From assembly GCF_003610295.1 (NCBI RefSeq), contig NZ_RAPV01000001.1:2666001-2730000 (forward strand): 64,000 bases of DNA. The letters run 5' to 3'. Positions 9,679-18,491 of this stretch are shown here, piece by piece. Within the stretch, counting starts at the first letter, position 1. Every line of letters begins with the position of its first letter. The notes below the pieces were generated by a model that was given only the letters and a program-made list of their open reading frames with translations, was not told the DNA's origin and made no database searches. Made by a program: the position numbers and the translations under genes. The DNA comes from Paraburkholderia sp. BL23I1N1. GTDB lineage: Bacteria; Pseudomonadota; Gammaproteobacteria; Burkholderiales; Burkholderiaceae.

Positions 9679-9972
9679 ATGCCCTATGCCATGCTCACTT
9701 TCGACAAACCCGACAGCGGCGCGCTGCGCACTGAACTTCGGCCACAACATGTCGCCTACCTGAGCGAGCGAAAACATCTGATGCTCGCGGGTGGCGCCAT
9801 GCTCGATCCAGAGGGCGTGCCGCACGGTGGCATCATCATCATCGATACTGACGACAAGTCCGTTGCCGAGGCATTCGCCGCCGGTGATCCTTTCAACAAA
9901 GGCGGTCTGTTTCAGGAGGTGAAAGTCGTGCAGTGGCGCAAGTCGTTCTTCAATTTCGAGAACTGCATGTAA
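9679..9972 (+). CDS. YciI-like (YCII-related) protein
   Basis: A 97-aa alpha-beta barrel protein of the YciI/YCII family. The pattern is typical: short N-terminal strand, Arg-rich RTELRPQHVAYL helix, GGAMLD, then SVAEAFAAGDPFNKGGLF, where the invariant His-Asp pair of YciI is represented by the GDPF region. Family members are small enzymes or accessory proteins often found in catabolic operons; the reaction here is unknown. The ATG at 9679 has CAGGAGA upstream. It is transcribed divergently from the transporter operon and ends at a strong bidirectional terminator. Confidence 0.85.
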   Translation: MPYAMLTFDKPDSGALRTELRPQHVAYLSERKHLMLAGGAMLDPEGVPHGGIIIIDTDDKSVAEAFAAGDPFNKGGLFQEVKVVQWRKSFFNFENCM

Positions 9973-10020
9973 GCGCGGTTCGGAGCGGCCTGAAGGCCAC
10001 TACTCCGGCGCCATCGGTGA

Positions 10021-10055
10021 AAAAGGCCGTTTGCGGGGGACGCAAACGGCCTTTT
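10021..10055. terminator. Bidirectional rho-independent terminator
   Basis: A perfect 15-bp stem (AAAAGGCCGTTTGCG and its complement) encloses a 5-base loop, with T-runs on both sides. It separates the convergent YciI-like and flavin dehydrogenase genes and would serve both. Confidence 0.92.
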
Positions 10056-10061
10056 TCTCTG

Positions 10062-11762
10062 TCAGTCGTCGATCCCGGCAAGATGTCGACCGACGATATA
10101 GCCAAACGTCATCGCTGGCCCGAGGGTCGACCCGCCGCCCGGATAGCTGCCGCCGAAGATGCTAGCCATGTCGTTCCCGACGGCGTACAACCCCGCAATC
10201 GGCTCGCGCTGCTCGTCGAGTACACGCCCCTGGGTATCGGTGCGCAGGCCGCCAAACGTGCCGATATCGCCGGGCATCAGCCGGACGGCGTAATACGGCC
10301 CTTTGTCGAGCGGTCCAATGCATGGATTCGGCGTATGCAGTGGATCGCCCTGGAAGCGGTCGTAGGCAGCCTCCCCCTTGTGGAACGCCGGATCGCGACC
10401 GTCGCGCGCGTGCAGATTGAATTGCTGAATCGCCTGCGCGAGGCCACCGGCGTCGATCCCCGCACGTTTCGCCAAAGCCTCGATGGTCGCACCGCGCAAC
10501 AGATAACCGGAGCGCAGGTAAGGACTGAGCGGTACAGGGAACGGTTTGGCAAACCCAAGGCCGTATTTGCGCACCGCCCGGTGAACGGCGACAAGAAAAA
10601 CAGCCTGACGCTGCCCGGGTGCCTCGCCGATCATGGCGGCGCCGAAATCGTGATAGTTGGCGCCTTCATTGGTAAAGCGCCGGCCGTCTGCGCGCACCGC
10701 GATGATGCCGGGTTTGCCGCGATCAAGAATGTGCGTGATAGCGGTTTCCCGGCCATTGCCGAGTGGCACGCGCGACACCGGCATCCACGAGCCGAGGTGC
10801 GGATACGTCATGTTGGTGGCGGCGCCAATCGACTCCGCGAGACGCAGACCGTCGCCGGTGTTGGTTGCCGGCGCCATCGTGATGTGTTCGGCCGAACCGG
10901 GTGCGTGTGGAAACACAGCCTCGCGGCGTGCGAGGTCGCCCGGAAAACCGCCCGTCGCGAGGACGACGCCGCGGGTCGCCCGGACCCGCTTCACCTGCCC
11001 TTCGTGCGTGATCACGGCACCAAAGACACGGCCTCCCTCGTCGAGCAGATCTGTCACGGGCGTACTTAACCATATCGGGATGTCGAGTTGGACCGCCGAC
11101 TTGTACAGGCGCGCGGCCAGTGCGGCACCGTTGAAGAGCTTCATGCTGCGCCCGTGAAGCAGCAGGTCCCGGCCATATTTGACAAGGCGTTTGGCCGTGT
11201 ACCAGGCCGAATTCACCGAATAAAGCGCATTCAGAAAGTGCCGCATGTCCGGCCCGGAGCCAAAGGTGAGGCCGACAAAGGTCATGCCGCGAATCGGCGG
11301 GCTCAGCAATGCTGCGTGAGGGCCCAGTTCATTGGCGTCGTACGGTTCAGCGCAGATCGGTCGGCCGCCGTGCGAAGCGCCGGGCGTCTCCGCGTGGTAG
11401 TCGGGGAAGGCCGCGCCGAGCGTGAACCTGACCGCCGTCTCGCGCTCGAAAAATTCGACCATAGCGGGCGCATTCCTGAGGAACGCATCGACGCGCGGGC
11501 CGTCGAAGTGCTGGCCGGCTTCGCTCTCGACGTAGCCGCGTGCCGCCTCCACCGTGTCTTCAATGCCGGCTCTGCGTGCTAGCGGGTTGTTCGGCACCCA
11601 TAGCCAGCCACCCGATAGCGCTGTGCTGCCACCGAATACGGGCTGTTTTTCGACCACTATGACGTTCAGCCCCTGCTTCTTTGCGGTGATGGCCGTCGCC
11701 AGGCCACCCGCACCGGTGCCGACCACCAGCACGTCGCATGTCACGTTCTCGTTGTCACTCAT
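10062..11762 (-). CDS. FAD-dependent dehydrogenase (3-ketosteroid Δ1-dehydrogenase/fumarate reductase superfamily)
   Basis: A flavoprotein of 566 aa. The FAD-binding Rossmann motif GTGAGGLATAITAKK starts at residue 15, followed by GGSTALSGG near residue 44. GVVLATGGF near residue 267 and GLYAVGNDMASIFGGSYPGGGSTLGPA near the C-terminus are conserved in 3-ketosteroid Δ1-dehydrogenases and related fumarate-reductase flavoproteins. The enzyme probably abstracts hydride next to a carbonyl on a cyclic ketone. The exact substrate is not readable; a steroid is possible but unproven. It is divergent from a SnoaL-like gene and an SDR, with operator-like dyads between them. Confidence 0.85.
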   Translation of the reverse strand: MSDNENVTCDVLVVGTGAGGLATAITAKKQGLNVIVVEKQPVFGGSTALSGGWLWVPNNPLARRAGIEDTVEAARGYVESEAGQHFDGPRVDAFLRNAPAMVEFFERETAVRFTLGAAFPDYHAETPGASHGGRPICAEPYDANELGPHAALLSPPIRGMTFVGLTFGSGPDMRHFLNALYSVNSAWYTAKRLVKYGRDLLLHGRSMKLFNGAALAARLYKSAVQLDIPIWLSTPVTDLLDEGGRVFGAVITHEGQVKRVRATRGVVLATGGFPGDLARREAVFPHAPGSAEHITMAPATNTGDGLRLAESIGAATNMTYPHLGSWMPVSRVPLGNGRETAITHILDRGKPGIIAVRADGRRFTNEGANYHDFGAAMIGEAPGQRQAVFLVAVHRAVRKYGLGFAKPFPVPLSPYLRSGYLLRGATIEALAKRAGIDAGGLAQAIQQFNLHARDGRDPAFHKGEAAYDRFQGDPLHTPNPCIGPLDKGPYYAVRLMPGDIGTFGGLRTDTQGRVLDEQREPIAGLYAVGNDMASIFGGSYPGGGSTLGPAMTFGYIVGRHLAGIDD

Positions 11763-11864
11763 GTCTTCCTCCGTTTGTCTGAATGCGTTGTCGGCGCGCG
11801 CGGAGCATTCGCGGGATCATCCTGACTCAATGATCGCGTGGACTCGCGTGCTGCACTGCTTGTA

Positions 11865-11901
11865 TTTGACATATTAGACAAACCATTGACATTTCAGTCA
11901 A
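11865..11901. promoter_or_regulatory. Tandem operator-like dyads in divergent promoter region
   Basis: Two adjacent inverted repeats occupy the 231-bp gap between the flavin dehydrogenase and the SnoaL-like gene. At 11865-11882 is TTTGACATATTAGACAAA, an imperfect palindrome, and at 11886-11901 is TTGACATTTCAGTCAA, with perfect 5-bp arms. Their half-sites match the dyad at 9493-9511, which suggests one regulator controls both divergent units. The TTGAC boxes could alternatively be read as -35 elements. Confidence 0.4.
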
Positions 11902-11993
11902 CACAAAGTTAAATGAATGTACGCTGGCCATCGCGACCGAACCATGCGTGACGCAGACACGGTTTGTCGCTCCGCTTTGAAAAGACAAGAAGC

Positions 11994-12434
11994 ATGTCCG
12001 CTATAGAAACCACAGTGAAAGAGGCGCCCAGCGCTGCAGGCGAGGCGCTGCGTTCCACGGAAAGCGCATGGAATGCTGCAGCGCTGCATTGGGACGTCGA
12101 CGGCCTGACCGCGCTGTATAGCGACGACGCCACGATGTTCGCGGGTCGGCCCGGCATGGCCACCGGCACGCAAGGTGTGCGCGGATACTTCGCGTCGTAC
12201 ATCGGCATGCTGAGTTCGACGCAGCTCGAACTCGTCGACCAGAGGATCACCGAGCTCGGCCCCGACGCGTTTCTCGCTCAGGGTTACGGCAACTTCCGCT
12301 TTACGCTCGCCAGTGGCAAACCGTCGGTTGCCACCTTACGCACCACGTGGCTTCTTGTGCGGCGCAGCGGACGATGGTTGATTGCTCATCATCATTTTTC
12401 CGCCACCCCTGCGGTGCCACCCGTACCGCAATGA
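11994..12434 (+). CDS. SnoaL-like/DUF4440 nuclear transport factor 2 fold protein
   Basis: A 146-aa protein with the NTF2-like pattern: an N-terminal helix, WNAAALHWDVDGLTALYSDDATMF, a central GVRGYFASY helix, and a C-terminal strand pair ending RRSGRWLIAHHHFS. SgcJ/EcaC and DUF4440 proteins share this shape and act as small hydratases, isomerases or ligand binders. The ATG at 11994 is preferred over the upstream in-frame start at 11964. It is followed after 45 bp by an SDR and is probably co-transcribed with it. Ketosteroid-isomerase-like chemistry would fit the neighbours but is inference. Confidence 0.8.
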   Translation: MSAIETTVKEAPSAAGEALRSTESAWNAAALHWDVDGLTALYSDDATMFAGRPGMATGTQGVRGYFASYIGMLSSTQLELVDQRITELGPDAFLAQGYGNFRFTLASGKPSVATLRTTWLLVRRSGRWLIAHHHFSATPAVPPVPQ

Positions 12435-12479
12435 CGCTTGTTTGTATCCGCCACAGTTAGCGAGAAAAGAGGTTCTGAC

Positions 12480-13235
12480 ATGCTCCGGCTTAACGACAAG
12501 GTAGCGATCATCACGGGCGCCGCAAGCGGCATCGGGCGTAGCGCAGCGGAGTTGTTTGCCCGTGAAGGCGCAAGCGTCGTGGTGGCCGATATCGACGCCG
12601 CTGCGGCGGCGGCCGTCGCGACTAGCATTCGGGAGGACGGCGGCAAGGCGATCGCGATAACAACCGACGTCACGCAAAGCGATAGTATCGCTGCGACGAT
12701 CGAGGCAACCGTGGCTGAGTTTGGCAAACTCGACGTCCTCTATAACAACGCGGGCGGCTCGACGCCGCGCGATAACACGGTAGTCGACGCGGATCTCGGC
12801 GAGTTCTGGCGCGTCGTCAAAGTCGACTTGTGGGGCACCTTCCTTGGCTGCCGCTTCGCGATACCGCATATGCGCAAAAATGGCGGCGGAGCGATCGTCA
12901 ACATGGTATCGAATGTCGCGCTGATGGGCGTTCCCGGCGTGGACTGCTACACGTCGGCCAAGGGCGGTGTCGCCGCGCTGACGCGCTCCCTTGCCGTGAC
13001 CTACGCGGCTGACCGGATTCGTGTCAACGCAATCGCGCCCTCCACCACGCTTTCGCCACGGGTTATCGAGCGCCTGCAGGGAAGTCAGGGCATGCGCGAT
13101 CTTGCCGCGAAGAACCTGCTCGGCGCGGCAGAGCCCATTGATATCGCCTATGCCGCACTGTTTCTGGCCTCGGAAGAGGCGCGTGTCACCACCGGCTTGA
13201 TCTTCCTCGCGGAAAGCGGCACGACCGTCTCGTAA
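12480..13235 (+). CDS. SDR family oxidoreductase
   Basis: A classical SDR of 251 aa. It has TGAASGIGR near residue 13, YNNAGG near 86, catalytic Ser in MVSNVAL near 141 and YTSAKGG near 156. The ATG at 12480 follows AAAAGAGGT; the upstream in-frame codon at 12438 lacks a site. It pairs with the SnoaL-like gene and is the fourth SDR in 11 kb around the liv-type importer. Substrate is unknown. Confidence 0.88.
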   Translation: MLRLNDKVAIITGAASGIGRSAAELFAREGASVVVADIDAAAAAAVATSIREDGGKAIAITTDVTQSDSIAATIEATVAEFGKLDVLYNNAGGSTPRDNTVVDADLGEFWRVVKVDLWGTFLGCRFAIPHMRKNGGGAIVNMVSNVALMGVPGVDCYTSAKGGVAALTRSLAVTYAADRIRVNAIAPSTTLSPRVIERLQGSQGMRDLAAKNLLGAAEPIDIAYAALFLASEEARVTTGLIFLAESGTTVS

Positions 13236-13262
13236 CCCACCGGCGCGACGGTCGGCAATGAC

Positions 13263-13586
13263 CTACTTTGAAACTGACGACTGTGTCGGCGCAGCGCCCG
13301 CTTCCGCCCAGGCGCTCATTGATGTGCGATAGCTCAAGCCTGCGGCGGAAGCCTGGACGGCCGTGTTACGCGCCGCAACCGTGGCTTCAGCAATCTGCAG
13401 ATCCGCAGGGTAACGGGCGTCGTGACTAGCGGCCGGTTCATAACCGGCCTGTTCTAGCTGACGCAATTCCGCGCGGACCTGATCGCGGGTCAAGGCCGGC
13501 GTCGTTTCGGCGAATAATATCGCTGGAACAAGCAGTACAGCGGCGAGGGCAACAGCAACAATTCGATTGGCGGACTTCGTTCTCAC
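13263..13586 (-). CDS. DUF4148 domain-containing exported protein
   Basis: A 107-aa protein with an N-terminal signal peptide (hydrophobic residues 8-26, cleavage near LFAE) followed by the DUF4148 signature TRDQVRAELRQLEQAGYEPA and the conserved YPADLQIAEA. This family is abundant in Burkholderiaceae and has no known function. The start is GTG at 13586 with a strong GGAGGT site. It is convergent with the SDR gene. Confidence 0.9.
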   Translation of the reverse strand: MRTKSANRIVAVALAAVLLVPAILFAETTPALTRDQVRAELRQLEQAGYEPAASHDARYPADLQIAEATVAARNTAVQASAAGLSYRTSMSAWAEAGAAPTQSSVSK

Positions 13587-13683
13587 AACACTTACCTCCG
13601 GATAGCTTGGCGTTCTGCAGGGTCCACGACATGCGGGCGATGAATGACGCCAGTCTAGCTATCGTCCTGTGCCGTAAAAATCG

Positions 13684-14070
13684 TCATTTCGAACACACAC
13701 ACTTCCTGATTTGATAAAAGTCCGGCGGATCGGTAATCCCAACACCTGCGATATCCGGTTGGGCGAGAAGCTGATTCACGCGCCTGGCGAGCTTCAGGAG
13801 GATATCGTTGATGATGTTCTCGCTTCCGGATACATGGACAATCTTGCCCAGCGACGGTACCGATGTGAGGAGGGCGTCAGCCGTGAGTACGCCCGGCTTG
13901 TAGCCCGTCGTTTGCGTCTCACTCCCAGCGCTACCTGCAATCGTGCCACCGGTTGCAAGCACTGCAACGTGCGGTAATGACCCTGAAGTTTGGGACCGCG
14001 CGATGATAGGTGACACTGAGAGCACGCAAACCGTAAGAGCAGCAAAAAGCCGGGCTATCCCTACTTTCAG
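13684..14070 (-). pseudogene. Type II L-asparaginase, truncated N-terminal fragment
   Basis: The frame carries a signal-peptide-like stretch (LFAALTVCVLSVSPIIA) and then the asparaginase core VAVLATGGTIAGS with the first catalytic Thr. The second hallmark, HGTDT, is lost: the sequence reaches the point where it should occur (GVGITD) and then runs into unrelated codons and a stop. A short deletion is also visible around HVSGSENIIND. No ATG is found for the signal peptide. About 110 of ~330 residues remain, so it is non-functional and belongs to a decayed boundary region. Confidence 0.8.
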
Positions 14071-14129
14071 GAGCGCGTTTTCGCTGCACAGGACGTAGCC
14101 GACTCGAGCACGCTTACCCGGTTCTTCCG

Positions 14130-14852
14130 TTGCTTGGTCTCGGTGAAATTCTCGAATCGGGAGTAGTGCCGTATCGAAACACTGTGCGTGCGCTGACGGC
14201 GTTGCCTAGTCAAATCGTCGAAAGCCCGCATGCCATTCCGCTTTTGTCGGGGTCTGCTGCCAATCCATTACTGCACGAATCGGCTCATTTCGTTGCGGAC
14301 AGGTACGGCTTGATGCTCGACGACAGTTTGCCGAGGATGAGCGATGATTGCCGACGTATCGCAGTTGGGCTGGCGTGCGAAGGATATGCGAATGTAGTCG
14401 AACTATTTGCAACGCGACATGTTCGCTCTCGTGTATCCGGCGTATTCCTTTGTATGAACTCCTACCTGCGCGACGATGAAGTTCAACGTGACGAAAATGC
14501 GCAGACTGGTGGCCCTGATCGGCCGTCGGCGCGCCTTTATAGTATGTGGCCTACTTTTCTTTTCAAGGAACGTCGGAGATTTCTGTCCTGTTCCCCGCAC
14601 GTCGCCAGATTGATTGCGCGAAGTGCGCCTTTTCTGCCTATCGACGAAAAAACGGAGGTACAACGGCTGGCCGGTCGTCTCACTTGTATCGACCGGAACT
14701 TCACCGAGATGACAACACCAAACTACCTTGCAATATTTCACGGGCGCAACGCCGCGAGGCATGCACTCTTGACGCTGCGCAAAAGCACACATCTGCATGA
14801 ACCTTACCTGCTAGCATGCTTCGGGCGAGCCGCTGCGCTGACCTTTCAGTAA
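14130..14852 (+). CDS. Hypothetical protein with HESAH motif
   Basis: A 240-aa frame with protein-like composition and no recognised family. It contains HESAHFVADRYG near residue 49, which resembles the HExxH zinc motif with Ser-Ala in the middle, within a helix-compatible context. A second motif-like stretch is NYLAIFHGRNAARHALLTLR near the C-terminus. The listed TTG start is uncertain because the frame is open upstream to 14037 and no good ribosome binding site is seen. It is flanked by two broken genes, so it may be a remnant. A metal-dependent activity is only a guess. Confidence 0.45.
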   Translation: MLGLGEILESGVVPYRNTVRALTALPSQIVESPHAIPLLSGSAANPLLHESAHFVADRYGLMLDDSLPRMSDDCRRIAVGLACEGYANVVELFATRHVRSRVSGVFLCMNSYLRDDEVQRDENAQTGGPDRPSARLYSMWPTFLFKERRRFLSCSPHVARLIARSAPFLPIDEKTEVQRLAGRLTCIDRNFTEMTTPNYLAIFHGRNAARHALLTLRKSTHLHEPYLLACFGRAAALTFQ

Positions 14853-15613
14853 TTGCCGCGGTGCTTCATTAGGCCGGATATCCGCACGGCAAGCTCGCGC
14901 GAACACCTAGTCGCCAGTCGCGCCCTCGCGCGTTGGCTGCGGCATTTATCGCGCCGGACAGTGCGCGCTCTAGTCTTGCAGTCAGGGACCCGCCTCGAAT
15001 GTAGGCTCAACTGACTGGTATTCGACGGGAACGGAAAGGACCCGATTGAAAAGACTACGCGAGAAACAGTGCTGGCGCTCATGGCAGCACAGGGCGACCT
15101 GACTATCGCGACCGGGCCGAGATACAGCGACGCAGAGTAGCGCTCGCGAAAGCGGAGGGCAAGTACACGGGCCGCGTAACCCGGCAACGCATGCAGTTCG
15201 GGAGCTTCGAGCAGGCACAGTGCCGGCGCTGGCTCGAGATGCTTGCGAACCAGATACGGACTTTTCAGACCCAGCGGCCGTACGCATTGCCAGATTTCCT
15301 GTGCCTCCCGAGCCACGGCTGCGTGCCGGGCCAGCTGCCGGGCTTCATCGCGCGCCCGGCGTTTCAGCGGGCCCGGCGGGAGTGCTGTTGCCATCAGTTC
15401 GGGGTAGTGCGTGGGCTTCTGATTAAAACCGTGCTGCCACGTGTAGGTGCTCCGAAACAACCAGAAATCGTCATGCCCTATCGGTAAGGGGTCCCCGTGG
15501 AAACAGAACGCGCACGAACGCTGCCGGCACGTCGCCCCGCCGAAAATTCCACTCTGTACCGGCGAGAGCCGTCCATCGTGTGCGGGCAAACGTGGGGGCA
15601 AAATCCGCTCCAA
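14846..15613 (-). pseudogene. Degenerate mobile-element primase (Toprim-type) remnant
   Basis: Residues about 48-170 of this frame (15103-15472) resemble plasmid or island primases: a GFNQKPTHYPE-like region, a charged ARQLARHAAVAREAQEIW helix, and SPYLVRKHLEPAPAL, which matches the HPYLxRKG motif that precedes the Toprim domain. Beyond it the sequence becomes Arg/Ser-rich and unlike any domain, so only the middle of the gene remains. It supports the view that 13.6-15.7 kb is the relic of an older integrated element. Confidence 0.5.
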
Positions 15614-15619
15614 ACGAAA

Positions 15620-15651
15620 AAGGCCTTATGGACATGCGTCCATAAGGCCTT
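15620..15651. terminator. Rho-independent terminator hairpin
   Basis: A perfect 14-bp stem (AAGGCCTTATGGAC and its complement) with a 4-base loop ATGC; an A-run lies on the left and T-rich sequence on the right. It lies next to the tRNA-Pro 3' fragment at the left island boundary. Confidence 0.8.
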
Positions 15652-15659
15652 GATTTCTT

Positions 15660-15687
15660 TGGTCGGGGCGAAAGGATTTGAACCTCC
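15660..15687 (-). repeat. tRNA-Pro 3'-end fragment, attachment-site remnant
   Basis: Read on the minus strand, 28 bases match the T-arm and acceptor end of bacterial tRNA-Pro: GGAGGTTCAAATCC followed by the acceptor strand CGCCCCGA and CCA. Upstream bases do not continue the tRNA, so the gene is absent. Such 3' fragments are left where islands integrate into tRNA genes. It faces opposite to the 17-bp repeat at 15867 and may belong to a different element. Confidence 0.65.
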
Positions 15688-15866
15688 TATTACCTGCGCC
15701 CGATCCATGTGCCCCTCGTGAAGACTCAAGTCTCGCAAGCGAACGTCTCGTTTTCGCGACGGCCAAACGAGAATTTTCAAGCGTGCTACAACTGAGTACG
15801 TTAATGAGTACATTGGCTCGATAAAAACTTTATACTTTTTTATAAATCATATGGTTATGATTTTTC

Positions 15867-15883
15867 ATTCGAGTCCTCTCCTG
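15867..15883 (+). repeat. Putative left attachment site (17-bp direct repeat)
   Basis: ATTCGAGTCCTCTCCTG is repeated exactly at 32134-32150. It looks like a tRNA T-loop and T-stem 3' side; here it is followed by GGCACCA, completing a tRNA-like 3' end. A P4-type integrase starts 160 bp inside. The upstream half of a tRNA is absent. Confidence 0.7.
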
Positions 15884-15924
15884 GGCACCAACAGTTGTTC
15901 CGGCGTAAGCCGGAGAAGTCCGAG

Positions 15925-15959
15925 AAACCCCGTAAGATCAATGTCTTACGGGGTTTTTT
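15925..15959 (+). terminator. Rho-independent terminator
   Basis: A 13-bp perfect stem (AAACCCCGTAAGA and its complement), loop TCAATG, followed by a T6 run. It is placed just after the tRNA-like repeat, where a tRNA terminator would be, and insulates the integrase gene. Confidence 0.88.
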
Positions 15960-16043
15960 GTTCTCTACAGATCCCTTGCGTTCCACTGACATCGACGTTT
16001 TTTGCGTATACTGTTGCGTATACCAGATTCGGGGGGCAAACCC

Positions 16044-17276
16044 ATGCCCAGACGCGTCGAACCAAAGTCAGAGTTAGTGTTCCGTGCCGCCAAAGCGCGC
16101 GTCCGTTCCTACCTTCTCGCGGATGGAAACGGACTCGCCCTGAGGGTTCAGCCGAACGGCACCAAAACCTGGCTGTTCCGCTATCGACGACCGGGCACAG
16201 GCAAGGAGAACTTCCACAGCCTGGGCCCCTACCCCGATATCACGCTCACGGATGCGCGCCGGTCAGCCGCTACCGCACGTAGTCTTGTACGTGAAGGCAC
16301 AGATCCGGTCGAACATCGCCGGGCCGAATTCGCCGCCCGCAGACGTGTAGCCGAAGGCGCCTTCCATCTCGTGGCCCAGCGCTGGCTCGACTTCAAGCAC
16401 AAGGAATGGGCAGACGAGACCTACCGGAAAGCGGAGTTCGTTGTACGCGAATATCTGACTCCCGCGCTACGCAACAAGCCCATCTCGACACTTGCCACGC
16501 CGGAGGTTAAGCCCGTACTCGAAGCGATTGCCACGCACGCGCCTAACCTCGCAACCAAAGCACGTCAGTTTCTCGGTGGCATCGTGACATACGCAGTCCA
16601 GAACGGACTACGCGAAGATGGCGCTGCCTTGACACTTCGTGGCGTTGCGCCGCGTCACAAGAAAGGCCACATACCAGCGATAACCAAACCGACAGACATC
16701 GCCCCGCTCGTTATTGCTATCGATGCGTACAAGTCACCCCTTACCCGTGCCGCCCTCAAACTCACCATGCTGACTGGCCTTCGGCCCGGCGTCGTTGCCT
16801 CAGTGCCGTGGGACGAAGTGAACTTGGAAACAGGCGAATGGCACGTCGCTGCCGAGCGGATGAAAATGCGGCATGATCACATCGTGCCATTGCCGAAGCA
16901 GGCGATCGCCGTCCTGAACGAGTTGCAGTTACTTACCGGTAAGGGGCACTACGTCTTTCCGTCCCCTGCCCGCCAGAAGACTCCTCATTTACATCGAGAT
17001 GCATTGAGCAAAGCACTGCGAGAGATGGGCTTCCAAGGGAAACACGCGACGCACGGTTTCCGGGGCATGCTTCGTACTGTCGGACGAGAACGACTCGGTA
17101 TGGATATCGATGTTCTGGAAGCGCAACTGGCACACGCCAAGCGTGGCGATGTGCAAAAGGCCTACGATAGAACAACGTTTGACGATGATCGTCGCAGGGT
17201 CATGCAGGAGTGGGCCGATTATATTGACCGCCTAAGCGTGCCAACGACAGAAGTGGGATCAAGCAAGCGAACCTGA
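16044..17276 (+). CDS. int: P4-type tyrosine site-specific integrase
   Basis: A 410-aa integrase with the DUF4102 N-terminal arm-binding domain (LRVQPNGTKTWLFRYRRPG, then LGPYPDITLTDAR). The tyrosine recombinase catalytic domain follows: first Arg in TGLRPG near residue 250, HGFR near 335, and the final LAHAKRGDVQKAYDR with the nucleophilic Tyr near 373. P4-type integrases insert at the 3' ends of tRNA genes, which fits the tRNA-like repeats. The ATG at 16044 gives the usual N-terminus. The gene is intact, so excision may still be possible. Confidence 0.93.
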   Translation: MPRRVEPKSELVFRAAKARVRSYLLADGNGLALRVQPNGTKTWLFRYRRPGTGKENFHSLGPYPDITLTDARRSAATARSLVREGTDPVEHRRAEFAARRRVAEGAFHLVAQRWLDFKHKEWADETYRKAEFVVREYLTPALRNKPISTLATPEVKPVLEAIATHAPNLATKARQFLGGIVTYAVQNGLREDGAALTLRGVAPRHKKGHIPAITKPTDIAPLVIAIDAYKSPLTRAALKLTMLTGLRPGVVASVPWDEVNLETGEWHVAAERMKMRHDHIVPLPKQAIAVLNELQLLTGKGHYVFPSPARQKTPHLHRDALSKALREMGFQGKHATHGFRGMLRTVGRERLGMDIDVLEAQLAHAKRGDVQKAYDRTTFDDDRRRVMQEWADYIDRLSVPTTEVGSSKRT

Positions 17277-17395
17277 GCACCATGCCCACTCGATCGTCAA
17301 TTCAATGGCTGGAGCCTTGTGGGGACGGCGTTTCCACCTAGTACAACATCCCGAAAATAGATTGAATAATAAACTGCCCCGGTTATCATGACCGG

Positions 17396-18478
17396 ATGAG
17401 CCGAGGCCGCCGTGCAACGCCAGTGAAGCTGGCGAATAAAGAACGACAGGAACTGCTATCGCTGATTGAGCGGAAGACGGCTATGCAGCGAGATGTGATG
17501 CGGGCGCGTATCGCGTTGTGGGCCCACGAGGGTCACTCCAATACGGTGATTGCGCGGGAACTGGGTGTCTCGGTGCAAACGGTCTGCCTGTGGCGCAAGC
17601 GCATTGCCCGGCAAGGTGTCCAGGGTATTCGTGAGGGCGAGCGCAGTGGCCGTCCGCCACGCATCACGCACGAAGCGCGACTGCAGTTGATTGCGCTGGC
17701 GTGTGAAGCGCAGGAGCCTGAGGGACGGGTCACGCCGACGCTCGACGAGATTGCGGCGCGTGCCGTGGAGCGCGGCGTCGTCGGGCAGATCAGCCGCAGT
17801 CACGTGCAGCGCATTCTGCAGGCCGGCGACGTACGCCCGCACCGGGTCCGGCAATGGCTGCACAGTCCAGACCCGGCCTTTCGCGAGAAGGTCAACGTGA
17901 TTTGCAAGCTGTAGCGCAAGGCGCCGCGAAACGCGGTAGTGCTCAGCATCGACGAGAAGACTGGCATTCAGGCCATTGAGCGCAAGCACCCGGGACGGGC
18001 ACCCGCGCCAGGACGGCTGCGTCGCCGTGAATTCGAATATATCCGTCACGGCACCCAGGCGTTGATTGCTGCGCTCGATGTGCATACCGGAAAGGTGTTG
18101 GCAGAGTGCCGCGAGCGGCGCACCCAGGACGATCTGGTAGCCTTCATGGAACGCGTGGCAGGCGCGTACCCAGATAAACAGGTGCACGTGGTTTGGGACA
18201 ATCTGAACACGCATCGCGCGCAGGCCGTCTGGCAGGCGTTCAATGCGCGGCATGGCAAGCGGTTTCACTTCCACTTCACGCCGTTGCACGCAAGCTGGGT
18301 CAATCAGATCGAACTCTGGTTTGCCCGTTATACGCGCCGGGTGCTGCGCCATGCCAGCCACACCAGCACCGCGCACCTGCGCGAGCGCACCGGGCAGTTC
18401 GTCGGCGAGCACAATCAGGCCGCACGCCCCTTCAAATGGAGTTTCCGGGGCTATCCGCTGCAAAGCGGTGCATCGTAA
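17396..18478 (+). pseudogene. IS630-family transposase interrupted by a single in-frame TAG
   Basis: The N-terminal half has helix-turn-helix domains (NTVIARELGVSVQTVCLWRKR, and a second HTH ending SRSHVQRIL). The second half has the DDE core: Asp in VLSIDEKTG, Asp in VVWDNLNTH and Glu in NQIELWF. The halves are in the same frame and are separated only by TAG at 17912-17914, where homologues usually have Tyr in the CxLY motif. No other damage is visible. Loss is therefore very recent, or the codon is suppressed; the passive explanation is more likely. Confidence 0.9.
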
Positions 18479-18491
18479 TCGAGGAACGCAG

